Source: a virus. Taken from it: a stretch of DNA of 27,790 bases. Under the pieces are notes generated by a model, which ran no database searches, was not told the origin of the DNA, and worked only from the letters and a program-made list of their open reading frames with translations. Each line of letters opens with the position of its first letter. Positions within the stretch are counted from its first letter, which is position 1. Positions 1 to 8,448 of the stretch are shown piece after piece. Location: IMG/VR virus record IMGVR_UViG_3300025096_000096, positions 1 to 27,790 of that record, one strand, 5' to 3'. The position numbers and the translations under genes were made by a program.

Positions 1-3000
1 CAACCTACCACTAGAGCTAGTAGGAGAATAGATGATGCTCCATTAGTTGTTACTGAAACCAAATCAGGAAAGGCTAGAGGGTTTGTTCCTGATGATGTAA
101 CTATATCTAAAGATGCATGGAGCGAATTACAAGACAGAACATTTGACACAATATTAACGCCAGAAGGCAATGTAAGGTTTTTAGATAATATTGGTGTTAC
201 CCACAACTTAGAAGAGAATTATGGAAGTTTTGGCAATGACATTAATAAGAACTTTAATATTACTTTGCCAGAGTCTAGTTACGAAGAAGCCCAAGCTATT
301 GGCTCTGTAATGGGTCATGCTTTTATGCAAGACTCTGTTGTTACTGGCTTTCTTCAGCCTAGTGGTACAAACAGAACTTTAGTATTAACTAAACAAGATA
401 ATTCTGATTTTAACATGGATGAAATGAATCAAATTAATGAGTCATTAAAACCATTAAGCAGAGAGGCGGTATGGGGCGTTGAGAGTGTTGATTTTACTAA
501 TATGGATAATGCTATTTTTATTGGCGATCCAGAAAGCTGGACATTAGATTTTGATTCTTATACGCCAGAACAATTGCAATCATTTAGAAAAATGATACGA
601 CCAATTGCTGATACAATGGGTCTTAACCTTAACAGTGTAAACTTAAACACGGAGTTAGTTGAATATGAAAACGAAGGATACAGAGAAAAAGCTACTAGAC
701 TCGGAGATAAAGCCTTTGCCGAAGGATCATCCTCTATACAAGAAGCCGCCATTCGTGATCTTTACGAACCATCTTGGAAAGCCTATCAAAACTTTGTCCA
801 AGAAATAGGTTCTAATTATGAGGTTGCGTCACCTTTAGAACAAGATGGAAACATTCTTGACACAATCAGAGCCAGTAGGCGAATAAAAGATACCCTAACA
901 TTAACAGAACAACAGCAGCAAGAGCTATACGACAAGGCTGAAAACAATGTTAAGAGTACCTCAAGGGGTGCTATACCATTATGGAATCTTAATGCAGACC
1001 CTTATGCCACAGCAGTAGGGTATAAGTATGCAGAGAAATACAATGTAGAAGGGTTTGGTGAAGGAAAAACTATAGAAGAGGTCATTGATGAGTCAATGGA
1101 TGACCCTATTGTTACTAGGGCTTCGAGAAGAGTTGATACAGCGAAGTGGGAATCTGAGTACGAGATATTAAAAAATGTTTCTTATGGAAAGGAAAAACCC
1201 AAGCCATCAGTTTCTAATAACCAAGACTTAACAGCTTTTCAGTCAGTTTTAAAAAACATATTCCCAGATACTAATATTGATCAACAGTTTGAAAGATTCA
1301 GACAGAAGTTTATTTATCAGTATCAAGCTATAGCAAGAGGCGAGAAAGAAGCACAAGAAGCAACTGGCGTTAAATATGAAGCCGATGCATCTGCTACTTC
1401 TTGGATGGCTTTTTCAGATCGTGCAAGAGGTCTTATGGCTGAGATGCTAGTTAAAGGCGGGATTGTATTAAAACAAACAACCAATGGTGCTCAAGCAGTT
1501 GTTGTTGACAATGCTGACATGAAAACAATGAATGGAGAAAAAATTGAGGGAGGATTAATTGGTGCTCTTGCAAGGCTTCATTCTTATGGCAGACAAGCAA
1601 ACATTCCTATAGAGGAATACGCTAAAGCATATTCTATTGTTCAGAGAGGAATAAGGCTTAAATCAGAAGGGATTGCTACACCAGTAACCGATGAGATGAT
1701 TAAGAAAGCTGATCAAATGGTTAAACAATACCCAATTATTAAAGAGTTTTATGATAACTATCAAACATTTAATAACTCTCTTGTTCAGTTTGCTATAGAT
1801 ACAGGTATCTTAGATGAAAAACTAGGACAAGAATGGAAAGAACAGTCTGATTATTATCCTTTCTATAGGCATTTTGAAGAAGATGAAAGATATGACGGAC
1901 CTTCTACTGGTGGAAGAATGCTTGGCAAGAGTCCATTTGATGTAGAAATAGAAGGGTCTGGTGCTCCAGTAAATGTAGATATGTTGGAAGCGATTACTCG
2001 AAACTCAATGGCTTTGCTTAATAGAGCCATGAGAAATCAAGCGTTAAAGTTTGTAGCTAGAGATGCAGTTAATGCAGGAAATGCTGTTCAGCTAAAAGAA
2101 AAGCCAAACAAAATTGGAAAGGATGTTATTTGGTATCAAGATGGCGGTCAAGGCGCAGAGGTTTGGTTTAGAGTTAATGATCCAATGTTGCTTGAGTCTC
2201 TAATCGGTTATGGTGTAAGCCCATACAGGGGTATTGAAAATACTTTAGCAATACCTTCTGGCTTTTTAAGAGACATGATTACGAGAAGCCCAGACTTTGT
2301 AATTGTAAACATGATGCGTGATACGTTGTCTGCTTATGTTACATCGGGAGCAGAGATGACTCCTGTTATTGATACAGGTAAAAACTTTTTTACATCAAGT
2401 GGCAATGATGTATTTGAAAAATTAAAAGAAATGGCTGTTGTTGGTGGGTATGATTTTTCAAACGATCCTAAAGATGTTGCCAAATATATTAAACAACAGG
2501 TTGATAAGTTAGAAGAAGGACTAACTGTTAGAAGTGGGTTTAGAACTGTTTGGGATGCTTTAGGTCAAATGACAACCAAATCAGATGCGGCTACAAGAAT
2601 AGGTGTGTATAAGGATGTTTATAAAAAAGTTTATAACAGGAAGGTTGCAGAAGGAGTAAGCGAACAAGAGGCAGAGATAGTTGCAGAAACAGAGGCGGCA
2701 TATCAAGCATTAGAAGTTATTAACTTCTCACGCAGAGGAAACTCACCATTCTTTAAAGTTTATACTGCCGCAGTTCCATTCTTAAATGCGAGAATACAGG
2801 GTCTTGATGTTCTTTATCGTTCAGCATCTGGACAATATGCATCTGACCGACTAACTCTTACACCGGCAGAGATACAACAAAATATGTTATTAAGGCTTGG
2901 TTCTATAGCAATGATAACCGCTCTTTACTATGCAATGGTTAGTGATACAGAAGAGTATAAGAATGCAAGAAGAGAGGTCAGGGATGACAACTGGATTATT

Positions 3001-3873
3001 CCTATTGCAGATGATTTCGCACTTAAAGTTCCCATACCTTTCGAGGTTGGCGTTATAGCAAAAGTGTTCCCCGAAAGACTAATGGATGCTTTGATGGGAG
3101 AAAGTACAATAGCCGATGTTGCAAGTAGTATGAACAGACAACTTTCTACATCTCTTGCTTTTCCAGCAATACCCACCAAGAGTTCGTTTGAGCCTTCTTT
3201 TGGTATTCAAGCAATCGCCCCATTGGTTGATGCCATTATGAATCATGACAGCTATACAAGAAAAGCTATTGTTCCATACTACATGGAAGAAGGACTAGAG
3301 GCGGGATATCAATCACAGTACAGCACCAACGAAATGGCTAGACTTGTAGGAGAGTTTTTTAATATATCTCCAATAAAAGTTCAATATGTTATGCAAGGAT
3401 ATGGCGGATCAATGGGGAGCTATGCTTTGAGTGCTGTCGATGCAATCACAAGGTCTGTCACTGATAGAGACTTTATTCCTCCTAGTGCGGATAGAATGCC
3501 TGTTATGAGGCGTTTTGTTCAGACAAGTAGGGGCGGTGGCTTACAGCAACAATTCTATGAGCTTAGGGGCGAAGTAAATGAGGTTGTTCAAACTCTTAAT
3601 AGATTAAAGAAAGAAGGAAGAACAGACGAATACATCTCCTACAGAGAGTCTCATGCCGACATTCTAAATACTAAAAAGGCTGTACTATCAATAGATCGTT
3701 ATATGAAAAACTGGCGAACCAAGAGAGATAAGGTAGTAATGTCTAAAACACTTTCTCCTACAGTAAAGGCACAGCTTATCAAACAGCTTGAGAACGAAAG
3801 AGACAGGCGACTAGCGGTTGTCCCTGTCATCAAAGACAGAGCAAACATTCCATTCGCAGACTTTAACCTGTAA
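1..3873 (+). CDS. Large polyvalent / internal virion-type protein, 3' part (5' end outside window)
   Basis: The frame is open from base 1 to the TAA at 3871-3873, giving 1290 residues, so the gene starts before the window; a TTG at 265 is not needed as a start. Giant phage proteins of this kind (large polyvalent proteins) are usually virion proteins ejected with the DNA and end in modules seen here: a helical region with DYYPFYRHFEED (about nt 1846-1880), then INFSRRGNSPFFKVY and PFLNARIQGLDVLYR (about nt 2719-2820), then a hydrophobic stretch MLLRLGSIAMITALYYAMV (about nt 2884-2940) that could span a membrane. The PF-N-R-QG block resembles the LPD38-type C-terminal module; this is from memory of the family. 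The last ~100 residues are charged and helical. A short motif RASRR-(I/V)-x-D occurs three times in the first third. No catalytic site is evident in the visible part. Confidence 0.8.
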   Translation, partial: QPTTRASRRIDDAPLVVTETKSGKARGFVPDDVTISKDAWSELQDRTFDTILTPEGNVRFLDNIGVTHNLEENYGSFGNDINKNFNITLPESSYEEAQAIGSVMGHAFMQDSVVTGFLQPSGTNRTLVLTKQDNSDFNMDEMNQINESLKPLSREAVWGVESVDFTNMDNAIFIGDPESWTLDFDSYTPEQLQSFRKMIRPIADTMGLNLNSVNLNTELVEYENEGYREKATRLGDKAFAEGSSSIQEAAIRDLYEPSWKAYQNFVQEIGSNYEVASPLEQDGNILDTIRASRRIKDTLTLTEQQQQELYDKAENNVKSTSRGAIPLWNLNADPYATAVGYKYAEKYNVEGFGEGKTIEEVIDESMDDPIVTRASRRVDTAKWESEYEILKNVSYGKEKPKPSVSNNQDLTAFQSVLKNIFPDTNIDQQFERFRQKFIYQYQAIARGEKEAQEATGVKYEADASATSWMAFSDRARGLMAEMLVKGGIVLKQTTNGAQAVVVDNADMKTMNGEKIEGGLIGALARLHSYGRQANIPIEEYAKAYSIVQRGIRLKSEGIATPVTDEMIKKADQMVKQYPIIKEFYDNYQTFNNSLVQFAIDTGILDEKLGQEWKEQSDYYPFYRHFEEDERYDGPSTGGRMLGKSPFDVEIEGSGAPVNVDMLEAITRNSMALLNRAMRNQALKFVARDAVNAGNAVQLKEKPNKIGKDVIWYQDGGQGAEVWFRVNDPMLLESLIGYGVSPYRGIENTLAIPSGFLRDMITRSPDFVIVNMMRDTLSAYVTSGAEMTPVIDTGKNFFTSSGNDVFEKLKEMAVVGGYDFSNDPKDVAKYIKQQVDKLEEGLTVRSGFRTVWDALGQMTTKSDAATRIGVYKDVYKKVYNRKVAEGVSEQEAEIVAETEAAYQALEVINFSRRGNSPFFKVYTAAVPFLNARIQGLDVLYRSASGQYASDRLTLTPAEIQQNMLLRLGSIAMITALYYAMVSDTEEYKNARREVRDDNWIIPIADDFALKVPIPFEVGVIAKVFPERLMDALMGESTIADVASSMNRQLSTSLAFPAIPTKSSFEPSFGIQAIAPLVDAIMNHDSYTRKAIVPYYMEEGLEAGYQSQYSTNEMARLVGEFFNISPIKVQYVMQGYGGSMGSYALSAVDAITRSVTDRDFIPPSADRMPVMRRFVQTSRGGGLQQQFYELRGEVNEVVQTLNRLKKEGRTDEYISYRESHADILNTKKAVLSIDRYMKNWRTKRDKVVMSKTLSPTVKAQLIKQLENERDRRLAVVPVIKDRANIPFADFNL

Positions 3874-4161
3874 TTTTGACCAGTCAATATTTGACTAACC
3901 TATTGCTACATTCCTTGCACCAGTTGTATCCCGACAAAAATATTTAATTTAACGCAAGTATTCCTACTGCTACATTATTAGTTTCTGCAAACAATAATAC
4001 TGCTGTCGGTAAACTAAAATATTTACAGTGCAAACACTACAGGTACATAACCAACCCAGTAGGTAACTAAAATATTTTTTTTCTCGGGCCGAGCCGGCAA
4101 ATGAAAATATTTTTCTTTCACGCAGGGTTGCAACTAACACTAATTTAGATTTGATAGGTGA
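3874..4161. other. Convergent intergenic region with AAATATTT repeats
   Basis: This 288-bp gap separates the convergent structural gene and methyltransferase gene; no gene is seen. It starts with a copy of the dispersed TTGAC-CA-GTCAA near-palindrome (3876-3887). AAATATTT-type blocks occur near 3947, 4017, 4068 and 4105; two sit in a longer direct repeat GGTAA(A)CTAAAATATTT (about 4010-4026 and 4060-4075). A GC-rich palindrome CTCGG-G-CCGAG lies near 4083-4093. No clear terminator with a T-tract was found. Confidence 0.5.
3876..3887. repeat. Dispersed near-palindrome, copy 1
   Basis: TTGACCAGTCAA two bases after the stop codon of the giant structural gene. It overlaps a second inverted pair, GTCAA-TAT-TTGAC. 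It is the first copy of the family when reading from the left. Confidence 0.8.
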
Positions 4162-5481
4162 TTATTCTACATCCACGAAAAGTGGTGCATCATTATAGAG
4201 GCGATCTCTAGCCATCTCAGCATATTCATCGTTGAGTTCAATCAATATAGCATTCCGATCATTCCGATCAGCAACCAAGCCAGTTGTGCCCGCACCCCCG
4301 AAAGGATCAAGAACAGTTCCAGATTTGGTTTCATCGGTTTCACATTGGCATTGCTTTTCTAAGCCTAAGTCTTTTGTTTCTGTATAACCAGCATCAGCTT
4401 TTCCATTAATGTCTTTATAGCTTCCCTCATAAGTGTTTGGTCTATATCTTGGATCATCTTTAGGCAACTCGTTTCTTTTTAATCTTTTTGATTCCACCTT
4501 TCTTTCATAAGGCGTAGAACACTCAACACAAACCTTTTCGGGACAACCCGCAAGAACACAAGGCTGAATTAAATCAGGCGGAAAAGCTGCAAAATGTGCG
4601 CCTTTAAATGGTTTGGTGGTGACAGTCCAGACCGAGCGTTTGTTTCTTTTGCCATCACCAGCGCTGGTGCTATCAATTCCGATTTCTTGTCTTTTTATAA
4701 TAGATGGATGATTTAATTCAGCTTGTTTTCTGCTTCTTAAAATTCCTAAATCTTTATCATAAACAGCATCTTCTTTAATCGATTCATTATCAAAATAATA
4801 CTTAGCGTTCTTGCTCAATAAAAAAATGTATTCATGTGCTTTGGTGCATCGGTCAGTCACGCTTTCTGGCATTGGATTAGGTTTGTGCCATATAATGTCT
4901 TGTCTTAGATACCAACCATCCGCCCTTAAAGCAAAGGCAACCATCCACGGAATACCCATCAAGTCTTTTACCTTAAAGACTCCACCCGCACCACCCGCTC
5001 TCGCTTGATAGCCTTGTGACAGTTCCCCATGTTTCCACCCTGTATCTGAATCCCTAGTTCCTGTTGGATGTGTGCTTACATATGAATCACCAAGATTAAG
5101 CCAAACAGTTCCTTCGTCTTTTAGCACTCGTCTAACTTTCCTAAACACTTCCACCATGCTCTCAACATATTCTTCAGGTGAATCTTCTAAGCCTATCTGC
5201 TTGTCCTCCCTTGTTGCACCACACTTCGGACAAACGCTTTTGTAAATTGCATCACCAACCACATCTCCATGCTCATACATATTCTTATGTCCTGTATCGG
5301 TGTCTTTGCTGATCTTAGTCATTCGTTTGTGAGGACAATCAGGATCACCACCAACCCATTTGCCAGTGTTGTAGTCTCTGAGTCCATAGTAAGGCGGAGA
5401 AGTGATACAGGAATCGACTGACTTTTCAGGCAGTTGATCAAGCACTTCCAAACAGTTTCCATTTAATACTTTAATGCTCAT
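4162..5481 (-). CDS. Site-specific DNA methyltransferase (N4-cytosine/N6-adenine, beta-class order)
   Basis: This 439-aa protein has the catalytic motif TSPPYYGLRDY (residues 28-34) near the N-terminus and the AdoMet-binding motif DPFGGAGTTG at about 392-401 near the C-terminus; catalytic motif before AdoMet motif is the beta-class order of amino-methyltransferases. It would methylate an exocyclic amino group of C or A in DNA; the target cannot be told from sequence. Between the motifs is a long insert with cysteine pairs (CPKCG, and CPEKVCVEC near 315-325) that look zinc-binding. Such phage enzymes usually act without a partner nuclease, protecting phage DNA or changing expression. The ATG overlaps the end of the upstream gene by 11 bases (ATGAGCATTAA), with AAGGCG as likely ribosome binding site. 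It is the last gene of the left operon. Confidence 0.93.
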   Translation of the reverse strand: MSIKVLNGNCLEVLDQLPEKSVDSCITSPPYYGLRDYNTGKWVGGDPDCPHKRMTKISKDTDTGHKNMYEHGDVVGDAIYKSVCPKCGATREDKQIGLEDSPEEYVESMVEVFRKVRRVLKDEGTVWLNLGDSYVSTHPTGTRDSDTGWKHGELSQGYQARAGGAGGVFKVKDLMGIPWMVAFALRADGWYLRQDIIWHKPNPMPESVTDRCTKAHEYIFLLSKNAKYYFDNESIKEDAVYDKDLGILRSRKQAELNHPSIIKRQEIGIDSTSAGDGKRNKRSVWTVTTKPFKGAHFAAFPPDLIQPCVLAGCPEKVCVECSTPYERKVESKRLKRNELPKDDPRYRPNTYEGSYKDINGKADAGYTETKDLGLEKQCQCETDETKSGTVLDPFGGAGTTGLVADRNDRNAILIELNDEYAEMARDRLYNDAPLFVDVE

Positions 5482-5770
5482 CTTCGCCTTTCAGTTTCTT
5501 GGTTCTAAAAAAGCCATCGTATTGGGGATGTTTCACATGGAACAATCTGGAATAGAATGCGATGTAATCGTTTGATATCTTAAAGTCTGACCCTTGTGTT
5601 TCTATCGTTGTGTGCCAACGAATCCTCTGAATGACTGCCCATGCACTGTAGTTCTCTCTACCGCTTTTGATTGCCTCGAAACTGTACTTCTCAAACAATC
5701 TCCACACATGAGGGTTTAACCTATGCCAAGCCCACCAATCTTCTTTTCTTTCACTTAGTTCTTTGGTCAT
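5471..5770 (-). CDS. Conserved small phage protein of unknown function
   Basis: 99 aa from the ATG at 5770 (MTKELSERKEDWW). A longer reading from a TTG at 5788 is possible but has no better ribosome site. The core, NPHVWRLFEKYSFEAIKSG followed by SAWAVIQRIRWHT and FYSRLFHVKHPQYDGFFRTKK, matches from memory a small protein often found in phage replication regions near methyltransferases and resolvases; no biochemical role is known to me. It overlaps the 55-aa gene upstream by 20 bases and the methyltransferase downstream by 11 bases, so translational coupling is likely. It is rich in aromatic and basic residues, with no membrane segment. Confidence 0.8.
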   Translation of the reverse strand: MTKELSERKEDWWAWHRLNPHVWRLFEKYSFEAIKSGRENYSAWAVIQRIRWHTTIETQGSDFKISNDYIAFYSRLFHVKHPQYDGFFRTKKLKGEDEH

Positions 5771-5918
5771 CGGGATAATACTTATCAAATAGTTCTTGTG
5801 CTTCTTCTTCGGATAAAAGCCTTTGGTTGTGATGAAGTCTTTCTTCTGAGTTAGACAGTCTCCAATGGCTATAGTTTTCTTCTCTTGTCAGTTCCTTTGA
5901 ATATTTGAATTGTTCCAT
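5751..5918 (-). CDS. Small acidic/charged protein, 55 aa
   Basis: The ORF starts at ATG 5918-5916 after a strong ribosome site (GGAG, 5927-5924) and ends at TGA 5753-5751, giving 55 aa beginning MEQFKYSKELTREENY and ending PDDQRTK. I do not recognise the family; the many E, K and R residues suggest a helical soluble protein. It overlaps the next gene by 20 bases. A copy of the dispersed near-palindrome forms a hairpin that abuts its Shine-Dalgarno. Confidence rests on the good ribosome site and the overlap. Confidence 0.65.
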   Translation of the reverse strand: MEQFKYSKELTREENYSHWRLSNSEERLHHNQRLLSEEEAQELFDKYYPDDQRTK

Positions 5919-5926
5919 TTGTTCTC

Positions 5927-5950
5927 CAAACTTTGACCAGTCAATATTTG
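5927..5950 (-). repeat. Dispersed near-palindrome, copy 2, in a hairpin next to the SD of the 55-aa gene
   Basis: The core is 5933-5944. On the minus-strand RNA the flanks extend pairing (CAAAU-A-UUGAC with GUCAA-A-GUUUG, one A-A mismatch, one U-G wobble). The hairpin ends one base into the GGAG ribosome site, so it could affect translation start. Confidence 0.65.
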
Positions 5951-6045
5951 ATGTGGCTTATCAGTCTCGGCTTCTTTTTTAACTGACTAACTTAGCTTAC
6001 CCTTATGAGAGATGATCAGTCTCAACCTTTGTAAGTACCACATTT

Positions 6046-6291
6046 TTAATATTTGATTAAGATGCTACCGCTATAACAGATCAAGCATCCCATAATAATA
6101 AACAGCAAAGACATGAATGATTGAAAACTTGCAACGCTTGGGTCTAATGAAAACATATTGTTAAAAAATCCCAATATGTCTAACGCATAAAGATCATTCT
6201 TCAATGGCATAGAAGCCAAATCTAAAAGTACCCAACCGCTTGTGAACACAAACATTCCTAGTAAAAATATAAATAAACCTAACGCTTTCAT
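6046..6291 (-). CDS. Small membrane protein, 81 aa, two predicted TM segments
   Basis: It starts MKALGLFIFLLGMFVFTSGWVLL, a hydrophobic stretch at residues 3-23, and ends with a second hydrophobic segment (about 58-78, SFMSLLFIIMGCLICYSGSIL). The loop between carries charged residues. The ribosome site AAAGGAGAAT precedes the ATG at 6291. I do not recognise a family. It follows two other tiny hydrophobic proteins, a small-membrane-protein cassette of the kind phages often use for superinfection exclusion or lysis timing; that role is only a guess. Confidence 0.75.
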   Translation of the reverse strand: MKALGLFIFLLGMFVFTSGWVLLDLASMPLKNDLYALDILGFFNNMFSLDPSVASFQSFMSLLFIIMGCLICYSGSILIKY

Positions 6292-6303
6292 TCTATTCTC
6301 CTT

Positions 6304-6405
6304 TTAAAATTCAGGGTCATCAAAATAAAGAAAGGCATAAGCTGGTATGCCTATACAAAGAATTATTCCTAAGATTCTAAGAATTTCTATTAATATCGCC
6401 TCCAT
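6304..6405 (-). CDS. Very small membrane peptide, 33 aa
   Basis: ATG at 6405-6403, TAA at 6306-6304. The peptide is MEAILIEILRILGIILCIG followed by IPAYAFLYFDDPEF, one long hydrophobic helix with a short acidic tail. The ribosome site is an excellent AGGAGG eight bases upstream. It overlaps the end of the 47-aa gene by 16 bases. The family is unknown. Start site, ribosome site and tiling with neighbours support a real gene. Confidence 0.65.
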   Translation of the reverse strand: MEAILIEILRILGIILCIGIPAYAFLYFDDPEF

Positions 6406-6533
6406 TTTTCCTCCTCTGATTCAAGACCTAAAGCCTTATCAATTAAAAATGCACAAGAATAAAGTGGCAAGAACACGATGCCTAGCAATAGGTATAAAAG
6501 CATATGCCAAACATTAGTGAATATAATATTCAT
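6390..6533 (-). CDS. Very small membrane protein, 47 aa
   Basis: ATG at 6533-6531 after AGGAGACAAAA, TAA at 6392-6390. The sequence begins MNIIFTNVWHMLLYLLLGIV; residues about 11-31 form one hydrophobic segment, followed by a charged tail (LESEEEKWRRY). It overlaps the 33-aa gene. The family is not recognised. It is the first gene after a strong GC stem-loop at 6554-6577. Confidence 0.65.
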   Translation of the reverse strand: MNIIFTNVWHMLLYLLLGIVFLPLYSCAFLIDKALGLESEEEKWRRY

Positions 6534-6553
6534 TTTTGTCTCCTAGTTTTTAA

Positions 6554-6577
6554 GTTGGGGGGGTTATTCCCCCCAAC
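6554..6577 (-). other. GC-rich stem-loop
   Basis: GTTGGGGGG pairs with CCCCCCAAC around a short TTATT-containing loop. No T-tract follows on the minus strand, so it is not a classical intrinsic terminator. It spans the stop codon of the 21-aa ORF and lies just upstream of the 47-aa gene, so RNA stability or attenuation are possible roles. Confidence 0.6.
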
Positions 6578-6629
6578 CTACACATGAGTCGTTCCAACAA
6601 CGCGCAAACATTTTTTCTTCTCGGCTCAT
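6564..6629 (-). CDS. Possible 21-aa peptide
   Basis: An ATG overlapping the stop of the DUF3310 gene (TAATG) opens a 21-codon frame, MSREEKMFARCWNDSCVGWGE. It has no ribosome site of its own except re-initiation after the overlap. It contains two cysteines. It may be real by coupling or chance. Confidence 0.3.
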   Translation of the reverse strand: MSREEKMFARCWNDSCVGWGE

Positions 6630-6850
6630 TATGTCTTTAAATTTTCAATTAGTTTTTCCAAGTACCACTTGGCTTTTGTTAAATCTTGTATCGGATTCTC
6701 TTCGTGTTTGATCTTGTGTCTGACAATATATTTTATGATGTTCCCCTCGCACCAACCAAGATCGTGAGAAAGTATAAAGTCAGTCACCTGTATACCTTTT
6801 TTGTAATAAGGCGGATTGATCTTGTCGTCTTGCTTTGCTTTCTTTTTCAT
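6629..6850 (-). CDS. DUF3310-family protein
   Basis: 73 aa. The pattern PPYYKKGIQVTDFILSHDL, then GNIIKYIVRHKIK, then DLTKAKWYLEKLI is that of the DUF3310 family, common in phage nucleotide-metabolism and replication regions; its biochemical role is not settled. The ATG overlaps the stop of the preceding gene (ATGA). The lysine-rich N-terminus (MKKKAKQDDK) is typical. Confidence 0.85.
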   Translation of the reverse strand: MKKKAKQDDKINPPYYKKGIQVTDFILSHDLGWCEGNIIKYIVRHKIKHEENPIQDLTKAKWYLEKLIENLKT

Positions 6851-7059
6851 TTTAAAGACTCATCTATTTCTAGTTTCCCTTCTATTACAGAAATGCTGTA
6901 AGGTGAATCACCATTTGTTTTCCAATTATCAGGCTTATCCTTATTGATTGCTCTGTAAACCAGTTCATGTTCTGTTAAAGAAACATCGGATTCGATTTCA
7001 TATATCTCTGTGCCTGTGACTTCAATTTCTACTATGTATTTATTTGTCATGTTGCTCAT
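6847..7059 (-). CDS. Hypothetical protein, about 70 aa
   Basis: A frame of 86 aa exists, but the likely start is the ATG at 7059 (MSNMTNKYIVEIEVTG) or at 7050 (MTNKYIVEIEV), both overlapping the end of the upstream gene by 20 or 11 bases, the spacing seen elsewhere in this operon. The sequence suggests a beta-rich small domain (IVEIEVTGTEIYEIESDVSL, then YSISVIEGKLEID). The family is not recognised. It ends in an ATGA overlap with the DUF3310 gene. Confidence 0.65.
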   Translation of the reverse strand: MSNMTNKYIVEIEVTGTEIYEIESDVSLTEHELVYRAINKDKPDNWKTNGDSPYSISVIEGKLEIDESLK

Positions 7060-7459
7060 ACCATTTGTTATATTTCTTGTTAATGTCATCAAAAAGAATC
7101 TGAGCAAACTCGTTGTTCTTGAGTTCGCTTCTTGAATGTATGTTGCAAAACTCTCTTATAAACTCAGAAGCATCTTCTTCGTTCTCGACTTCTGCAAACT
7201 CCCAAAATTCTTTTTCCCTTGCCATGATCCCCGCTCTGTCCACATACTTTTGACCGCTTGTTTTCTTTCTGATTGGCTGATGTGGAACAGGAGTCTCATC
7301 TTCTTGTATGCCTACCATAGCGCAGTAGTATCTCTGACCAACCCAACTTCTCAGCAAGTCCTCTGGCACTTCGTCTGGATGGACATTAAGCACCAGATAG
7401 ACTCCCTGTTTGTTCTGAGTAATCCGAACCTTTACAGCTTCAAAACTTAGAGCACTCAA
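7040..7459 (-). CDS. Conserved phage protein of unknown function next to the annealing protein
   Basis: 139 aa. The only plausible start is a TTG at 7459 in a TTGA overlap with the upstream stop; the first in-frame Met is far inside. The N-terminal part VKVRITQNKQGVYLVLNVHPDEVPEDLLRSWVGQRYYCAMVGI resembles, from memory, a phage family that sits beside single-strand annealing genes, where a domain of the same pattern (hPdevP, then G-RY) is followed by a variable tail. Its place between the SSB-tipped protein and DUF3310 suggests a replication/recombination role, not shown. Confidence 0.8.
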   Translation of the reverse strand: MSALSFEAVKVRITQNKQGVYLVLNVHPDEVPEDLLRSWVGQRYYCAMVGIQEDETPVPHQPIRKKTSGQKYVDRAGIMAREKEFWEFAEVENEEDASEFIREFCNIHSRSELKNNEFAQILFDDINKKYNKWYEQHDK

Positions 7460-7728
7460 AATGGTATCTCATCTTCAAAGACTTCGACTTCTTCTTCCTT
7501 GATCTCAGGAAGCTCAACAGAAACATACTTATATATCTTTCCATCTTTAGAAGTACGATCCCACATTGCAACACTTACTGAAATGTCTTGATTGGCTTTC
7601 GCTCTCTCGACCAACTCTTTCAATAGAGCTTTGCTCAGTTCGATCTTGCCTGTAAAATCAGGATGGTTCTTTGCTTTTTTATAGGTGTTCGCAAATACTG
7701 CACCTTCAACCTTAATTCGATCATTCAT
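7456..7728 (-). CDS. Small protein with SSB-like acidic C-terminal tip
   Basis: 90 aa. Central residues give a beta-rich pattern (FTGKIELSKALLKELVERAK, then ISVSVAMWDRTSKDGKIYKYVSVELPE). The tail EEEVEVFEDEIPF closely copies the acidic Asp/Glu-(I/M)-Pro-Phe tip of bacterial SSB, the docking site for many DNA repair enzymes. It may be a single-strand DNA binding protein or mimic; the OB fold itself is not proven here. It lies directly after the DUF1071 annealing protein gene (overlap 8 bases) with a ribosome site GGAGACAGAAG. Assignment is inferred from tip and context. Confidence 0.8.
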   Translation of the reverse strand: MNDRIKVEGAVFANTYKKAKNHPDFTGKIELSKALLKELVERAKANQDISVSVAMWDRTSKDGKIYKYVSVELPEIKEEEVEVFEDEIPF

Positions 7729-8419
7729 CTTCTGTCTCCTTTTTTAGATCGGCTTTAGTTTTAGCAAACGATTTGATCAATCTGTTGTATGTCTCCTCGC
7801 TTGTTGTTTTGAGTTTCTTAAACTCATCTTTGTTGTCAATGAAGAACTCCTCAAGAGATTCAACTGTCTCAACATCTTCAGTAAATGTCTCGACTATCTC
7901 TATGAATTTTTCATCAACGACATCTTCTTTGGATTCAGCAGACTCACCACTTGGGGGTGGGTTGGAGGTATCATCACGTTTGTCTGCTGAACCGCTTTCT
8001 TTTTTCTCGCTAGGCAAATCTTCTCCCGCAAAAATATAATGACCAAGACCGAACATCGCTATGCACTTAACCAAGCATCTCATCTTCGCATCAGATATCT
8101 GTCTTGAGGTTGGATTAGAAATTGCATTGTTTCGATTGTCCATTACAGGCAACCACATTGATCTCGAAAGATTGCCTATAGAAACAGTGACGTGAACACT
8201 CGCACTTCCATCGGGATAAAACATTGCATCCCTCATGATCCCATCTGAATCAGCGAATGCTTGAAATGTAAACTGTGCATCAGCGTAGTGTTCCATCAAT
8301 GTACCGTATGCCCAAGCCCATGAGAGATATGAGAGGTTCATCTTCTTCTCGATATGCTCTGAACAATCGACATTTGAGAGTGTGTCCCAAACTTCTTTAT
8401 ATGTTAATTCTTTAGTCAT
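7721..8419 (-). CDS. DUF1071-family single-strand annealing protein (Sak/Rad52-like)
   Basis: 232 aa from the ATG at 8419, chosen because AAAGGAGACTACT precedes it; the open frame reaches back to 8539 inside the nuclease gene. Residues about 20-35 (IEKKMNLSYLSWAWAYG) and 90-130 (MWLPVMDNRNNAI, then RCLVKCIAMFGLGHYIFAGEDLP) are the hallmarks of DUF1071, a phage family related to Erf/Sak annealing proteins. It would anneal complementary single strands made by the nuclease encoded just upstream. The C-terminal third is acidic and low-complexity, as is usual for these proteins. Together with the PD-(D/E)XK nuclease and the SSB-tipped protein it forms a recombination cassette. Confidence 0.9.
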   Translation of the reverse strand: MTKELTYKEVWDTLSNVDCSEHIEKKMNLSYLSWAWAYGTLMEHYADAQFTFQAFADSDGIMRDAMFYPDGSASVHVTVSIGNLSRSMWLPVMDNRNNAISNPTSRQISDAKMRCLVKCIAMFGLGHYIFAGEDLPSEKKESGSADKRDDTSNPPPSGESAESKEDVVDEKFIEIVETFTEDVETVESLEEFFIDNKDEFKKLKTTSEETYNRLIKSFAKTKADLKKETEDE

Positions 8420-8436
8420 AGTAGTCTCCTTTAATA

Positions 8437-8448
8437 TTGACTGGTCAT
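8437..8448. repeat. Dispersed near-palindrome, copy 3 (one mismatch)
   Basis: TTGACTGGTCAT fills the gap between the nuclease stop codon and the AAAGGAG of the annealing-protein gene, the same placement as copies 2 and 5. Confidence 0.7.

Noticed and set aside
7136-7450. 104-aa plus-strand ORF and similar opposite-strand frames
   Set aside because: They lie opposite well-supported genes, lack ribosome sites and have no recognisable domains.
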